64,000 nt of DNA from Incurvaria masculella (lineage: Eukaryota > Arthropoda > Insecta > Lepidoptera > Incurvariidae): NCBI GenBank assembly GCA_946894095.1, contig OX335658.1, positions 15,243,001 through 15,307,000 of the forward strand. The letters are read 5' to 3'. The notes under the pieces are model-generated. The model was not told where the DNA came from. It did not search any database and saw only the letters and a program-made list of their open reading frames with translations. Positions 62,612-64,000 of this stretch are shown one piece after another. Position 1 is the first letter of the stretch. Each line of letters opens with the position of its first letter. Position numbers and translations under genes: made by a program.

Positions 62612-63423
62612 GTGAGTGTCTTTTGGCCTTTTCGATTGCTTCAAAGACACAAAAATGAGACACAAAAAGAAGATTATCATTTTGTTCATTTTAATTAATA
62701 TTATTTTACGTTTACGGATAAACAGTGTTCAGCTTAGTTATTTAGCTCGACGTTTCGTCCACCACGCTGTGGACATCATCAGGATTCGCGACGCGACCTG
62801 GAGCACCGCTGACGCTTCGTCCAGTCAGATGTCCTGCTGCCGATGAACATCGAGCTAAATAAGTAAGCTGAACACTGTTTATCCTTAACGTAAAATAATA
62901 TGTCGACCAACAGTGAAAATCTAAACAAACATAATTTTAATTTGTTATGTAGGTAGGTATGTAATGTAGCTATATACTATATACAAGCGAGCAAGAAGGT
63001 GCCACCTGTGGTGCAGCCATTAGGCCAGTTTCAGTGGCACTGCTCGCTCAAAGGTACTGATTAATCTTATTTTTTAGTTACCTATAGTATTTTTACCGTA
63101 AGTGATGCACAGTGGCCTATTAATGTGACTTATTCTTTTATGGTATTATCACGCATGCCATCTGTAAGTCACTCACGAAAAGAAGTGTATTTTTTTTCTT
63201 AATTTTATTTAAATAGTATCGTGAACTCTGTAATATCTTTATGGAATAATTCAATCAATCATTCAATTATTAATTAAAACTTTCTCTGCTCAACTTCTGG
63301 CTTACTCTTAAAGTTGCTGGCATTGGATCTTTTCTTGGGCTAAAAACAGTTGTGCTAAGAATGGTTTGAGTCACCAATTGGTAAAGATATCGTCATTATT
63401 GCGAGGTAATTTTTAATATTTTA
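62612..63423. other. RpS6 intron 2, first part
   Basis: Holds an inverted repeat (62716-62750 and 62850-62884, 34 of 35 paired) around GTCCACCACGCTGTGGACAT. Otherwise AT-rich and unassigned. Confidence 0.5.
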
Positions 63424-63547
63424 CCCCTGATCTTACTGTTTGCCAGATCTGCACATCTGGTCGATTATATGCGACAGGGCAGAGCAAAGGCATCGAGCAG
63501 TTGTGCCACGCACCATGCGTGTCACATTTACAAGATGCCGTACATGT
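63424..63547 (+). ncRNA. H/ACA box snoRNA-like gene in RpS6 intron 2
   Basis: Second copy, also 124 nt, with the same hairpins, H box AGAGCA at 63481-63486 and ACA at 63542-63544. The few substitutions lie in loops, the 5' stem flank and the tail; the two stems and pockets of the 3' hairpin are unchanged, so both copies look functional and under selection. Confidence 0.85.
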
Positions 63548-63643
63548 ATATTTTTATTTCAGATATAATATCTCGTAAAAACTAATTTATTGCCATGAAA
63601 TAAATTATTACGTTTAATTGCACCTTATCGGAATTGTTGATCT

Positions 63644-63922
63644 TTGTTCAAAGATCGTGACTATTTCGACTACCAAGCTTTATTTAGTCGTAATATCAGC
63701 TCACATTGTAACCTGCCTGGCTTATGTGGCATGTTGATTTTTGGCGCTATACTCTGCATAAGTCTATATAGACTGCTGCAGAGAACAGTGGGTGATGTTG
63801 ATTTTTACACGGGTAAAGTTGGAGCAGATTTGATTGTACTGGTTACAGTAAATTGCGATTACATGATACTTATTTATTTTGGCAATACCATAAGGAACAA
63901 ACAAAGAAAACAAAGCCCGTAG
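63644..63922 (+). other. Open hydrophobic frame in RpS6 intron 2
   Basis: A 92-codon frame with two hydrophobic stretches (GMLIFGAILCISLYRLL and LIVLVTVNCDYMILIYFG) followed by NTIRNK. The shape recalls the C-terminal part of an insect chemoreceptor exon, but motifs are too weak to name it. No flanking splice sites or partner exons seen. Confidence 0.25.
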
Positions 63923-64000
63923 TCCTATATCTCACATCAATTGGCATTTACGCCGAACTGATCGATTAGCGTTTTAAAATGTATGGAGAATTGAAGTTCA

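Overview
This is nuclear DNA from an insect, most likely a moth or butterfly. It has small exons with GT-AG introns, dense interspersed repeats of lepidopteran type, a TTAGG-type pentamer array (the ancestral insect telomere repeat), and a ribosomal protein S6 gene start. No operon, plasmid, phage or CRISPR features are present.

Region by region: (1) 743-860 is the last coding exon of a CRAL-TRIO lipid-transfer-type gene cut by the window edge. (2) 8576-17306 (+) is a complete six-exon CRAL-TRIO gene (285 aa). (3) 18673-28510 (-) is a four-exon gene for a 307-aa secreted protein of a family I do not recognise; its last intron holds a nearly full-length non-LTR retrotransposon (about 19590-25216) with both ORFs open. 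(4) 31856-56133 (-) is a tandem paralog of that secreted protein. Inside it a 6,273-bp block is present twice head to tail, almost identical (33483-39755 and 39757-46029), so the two middle exons are doubled. The cassette has phase 1 at both ends, so the doubling keeps the reading frame. (5) 46649-53924 (+) is a third complete CRAL-TRIO gene (292 aa), lying on the opposite strand inside the first intron of gene (4). (6) 61236-62611 (+) holds the first two coding exons of RpS6, with one H/ACA snoRNA-like copy in intron 1 and a second in intron 2.

Thus two small gene families are interleaved: three CRAL-TRIO genes on the plus strand and two secreted-protein genes on the minus strand. The CRAL-TRIO exons share lengths and phases (160, 247/253, 111, 137 and 118 nt), which shows tandem duplication. 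Between the genes the sequence is mostly repeats: SINEs with either a 5S-rRNA-like or a tRNA-like head on one common body, a (ACGG)n-bearing element with subterminal inverted repeats, foldback elements with arms of about 120 bp, several MITE families, and remnants of several LINE clades and perhaps copia. The strongest leads are the in-frame exon-cassette duplication, the head-swapped SINE system, the paired intronic snoRNAs in RpS6, and the telomere-like array in the loop of a long inverted repeat. All alignments were done by eye; exon borders rest on splice consensus, phase agreement and paralog comparison.
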